From NCBI RefSeq assembly GCF_000719475.1, contig NZ_JOGO01000017.1:31879-95878 (forward strand): a stretch of DNA of 64,000 nucleotides. Reading direction: 5' to 3'. This stretch comes from Streptomyces sp. NRRL F-5630 (lineage in GTDB: Bacteria > Actinomycetota > Actinomycetes > Streptomycetales > Streptomycetaceae). Shown piece after piece: positions 63,069-64,000 of this stretch. A model generated the notes under the pieces. The model made no database searches. It saw nothing but the letters and a program-made list of their open reading frames with translations, and was not told where the DNA came from. Made by a program: the position numbers and the translations under genes. How positions within the stretch are numbered: position 1 is the first letter of the stretch; each line of letters opens with the position of its first letter.

Positions 63069-63291
63069 AGAGGGACACGCGGCCGTTGACGTCCGTGCAG
63101 GTGGCGTCCTGGTAGTACTCCTTGGCCTTCGGGATCTCCGCCTGACACGCGGCCAGGTTCGGGTACATCTCCGGCCCGCCGGCGATGTCGTGCCACTGGG
63201 CGGCGGAGGCGGTGCCGGCGGTCAGCGGGACAGCGACCGCCGCGGCGAGGGTGGCAAGGCCGAGGGTCGTACGCGTGCGCCACGACTTCAT
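63055..63291 (-). CDS. Small secreted protein with two cysteines
   Basis: 78 residues, ATG at 63291, with GAGGAGGAA upstream. The signal peptide is MKSWRTRTTLGLATLAAAVA ... TAGTASAA, cleaved after about residue 30. The mature part of about 48 residues contains only two Cys (CQAEIPKAKEYYQDATC), which probably form a disulfide, and ends VNGRVSLWALY. No family is known. It may be a small extracellular signal, inhibitor or toxin. Confidence 0.75.
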   Translation of the reverse strand: MKSWRTRTTLGLATLAAAVAVPLTAGTASAAQWHDIAGGPEMYPNLAACQAEIPKAKEYYQDATCTDVNGRVSLWALY

Positions 63292-63442
63292 AAATGTTCC
63301 TCCTCGGAACGGGACCGGTCAGCGCCGGTCCCGGTTGGGTAGGCTCTGCCAGCCTCTCTCCTGCCCGATGATCATTTCCTCACACCGCCCCTTTGGATCA
63401 CTCCGCACGACGCGACGGCTGGGCCGCGCGAGGCGGGCGACA

Positions 63443-63934
63443 ATGGGGGGCATGATCCGTCCCCACGCGCTGATTGCCCGTGTGTGGCGGCTGCTTCGGC
63501 CCTTTCAGTGGCGGCTGTTGTGGTGCGCGCACGCCAAGTACAACGTCGGTGTCACCGGGGTCGTACGCGACGACGAGGGACGTGTCCTCCTGCTGCGCCA
63601 CCGGCTGTGGTCCCCGCAGCGGCCCTGGGGCCTGCCGACCGGCTTCGCCGCCAAGGGCGAGGAGTTCGGGCAGACCGTCGTCCGCGAGGTCAAGGAGGAG
63701 ACGGGCCTCGATGTCGTCCCCGGCCCCCTCGTCCGCCTCCGCAGCGGCTACCGCCTCCGCCTCGAAGTCGCCTACGAGGCCCGCCTTTCCGGCGGCACCC
63801 TCCGCCTCGACCCCCTGGAGATCCTGGAGGCCCGCTGGTGCCGGCCCGACGACCTGCCGGAGGGGCTGTCGGACATCCACCGAGGATTGATCAGCGGCGA
63901 GGTGGACGGGGACGTGCTCCGGGGAGCGGGGTGA
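63443..63934 (+). CDS. Nudix hydrolase
   Basis: 163 residues from ATG at 63443 (GAGG nine bases upstream); an ATG at 63452 is equally possible. The Nudix box is GFAAKGEEFGQTVVREVKEE then TGLDV, matching Gx5Ex7REUxEExGU. An N-terminal hydrophobic/aromatic segment (RVWRLLRPFQWRLLWCAHAK) precedes NVGVTGVVRDDEGRVLLLRH. Members hydrolyse nucleoside diphosphate derivatives or clean oxidised nucleotides; the substrate is unknown. It appears to be a stand-alone gene. Confidence 0.92.
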   Translation: MGGMIRPHALIARVWRLLRPFQWRLLWCAHAKYNVGVTGVVRDDEGRVLLLRHRLWSPQRPWGLPTGFAAKGEEFGQTVVREVKEETGLDVVPGPLVRLRSGYRLRLEVAYEARLSGGTLRLDPLEILEARWCRPDDLPEGLSDIHRGLISGEVDGDVLRGAG

Positions 63935-63958
63935 GGGGCGGAGTAAAGGGCGGGGCGG

Positions 63959-64000
63959 GGTGTGGGGCCGCGCGGGGTGTGGGGCCGCGCGGGGTGTGGG
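63959..64000. repeat. 17-bp tandem repeat at the window end
   Basis: GGTGTGGGGCCGCGCGG is repeated head to tail from 63959, with a second copy at 63976 and a third begun at 63993 and cut by the window. It follows the Nudix gene. Confidence 0.8.

Overview
The window is very GC-rich and carries the gene families of a Streptomyces-type actinomycete: Scr1/DUF397 pairs, DUF574-type methyltransferase, MmyB-type regulators, SpoIIE phosphatases with STAS partners, and frequent GTG/TTG starts with ATGA or GTGA overlaps. No replication, ribosomal or central biosynthetic genes are seen. The many decayed genes, regulators and secreted proteins suggest an accessory chromosome region, possibly an arm. All calls come from reading the sequence; no database search was run.

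Layout. 1-2.5 kb: two overlapping dynamin-like GTPase genes (the second cut by the window edge) and tRNA-Arg(TCT). 2.9-9.9 kb: small redox and stress genes (MmyB regulator, frameshifted SDR, DHFR/RibD-like reductase, NmrA-like plus SnoaL-like pair under a divergent TetR regulator) mixed with gene fragments and gene-poor DNA. 10.2-17.5 kb: an acyl-AMP ligase divergent from a tightly packed run of FAD oxidoreductase, FMN alpha-hydroxy-acid oxidase, atypical P450 and cation:proton antiporter, with a perfect CRP-like palindrome between the two directions. 17.5-22.7 kb: TetR/SDR pair with two operator palindromes, a Vat/CatB-like acetyltransferase, an alpha/beta hydrolase and a secreted GH43-like protein with a LacI-type operator.

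23.3-26.8 kb: an operon of SpoIIE phosphatase, a CarH-like B12-binding protein without a DNA-binding domain, and a STAS antagonist, which reads as a possible light- or B12-gated partner switch. 26.8-35.2 kb: HdeD-like membrane protein, ECF sigma factor with a membrane partner, a stand-alone cytochrome oxidase subunit I with a small membrane protein, and a GAF sensor kinase with a NarL-type regulator. 35.5-39.2 kb: Scr1/DUF397 pair and several lineage-specific small proteins. 39.4-44.9 kb: PucR-type activator, a diaminopimelate-decarboxylase-fold enzyme and an asparagine-type permease.

45-46 kb: integrase remnant, strong terminator and short repeats. 46.1-57.9 kb: a polymorphic toxin locus, with a 1441-residue LamG/DNRLRE secreted protein, a 2310-residue RHS protein with a HINT domain and a C-terminal toxin of about 110 residues, and an adjacent probable immunity gene. 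58.9-64 kb: DUF574-type methyltransferase, a sigma-like/repeat protein/FAD monooxygenase operon, a tiny secreted cysteine protein and a Nudix hydrolase.

The strongest candidates for undescribed biology are the B12-phosphatase-STAS operon, the redox/acyl-adenylate cluster with its unusual P450, and the RHS toxin-immunity module.
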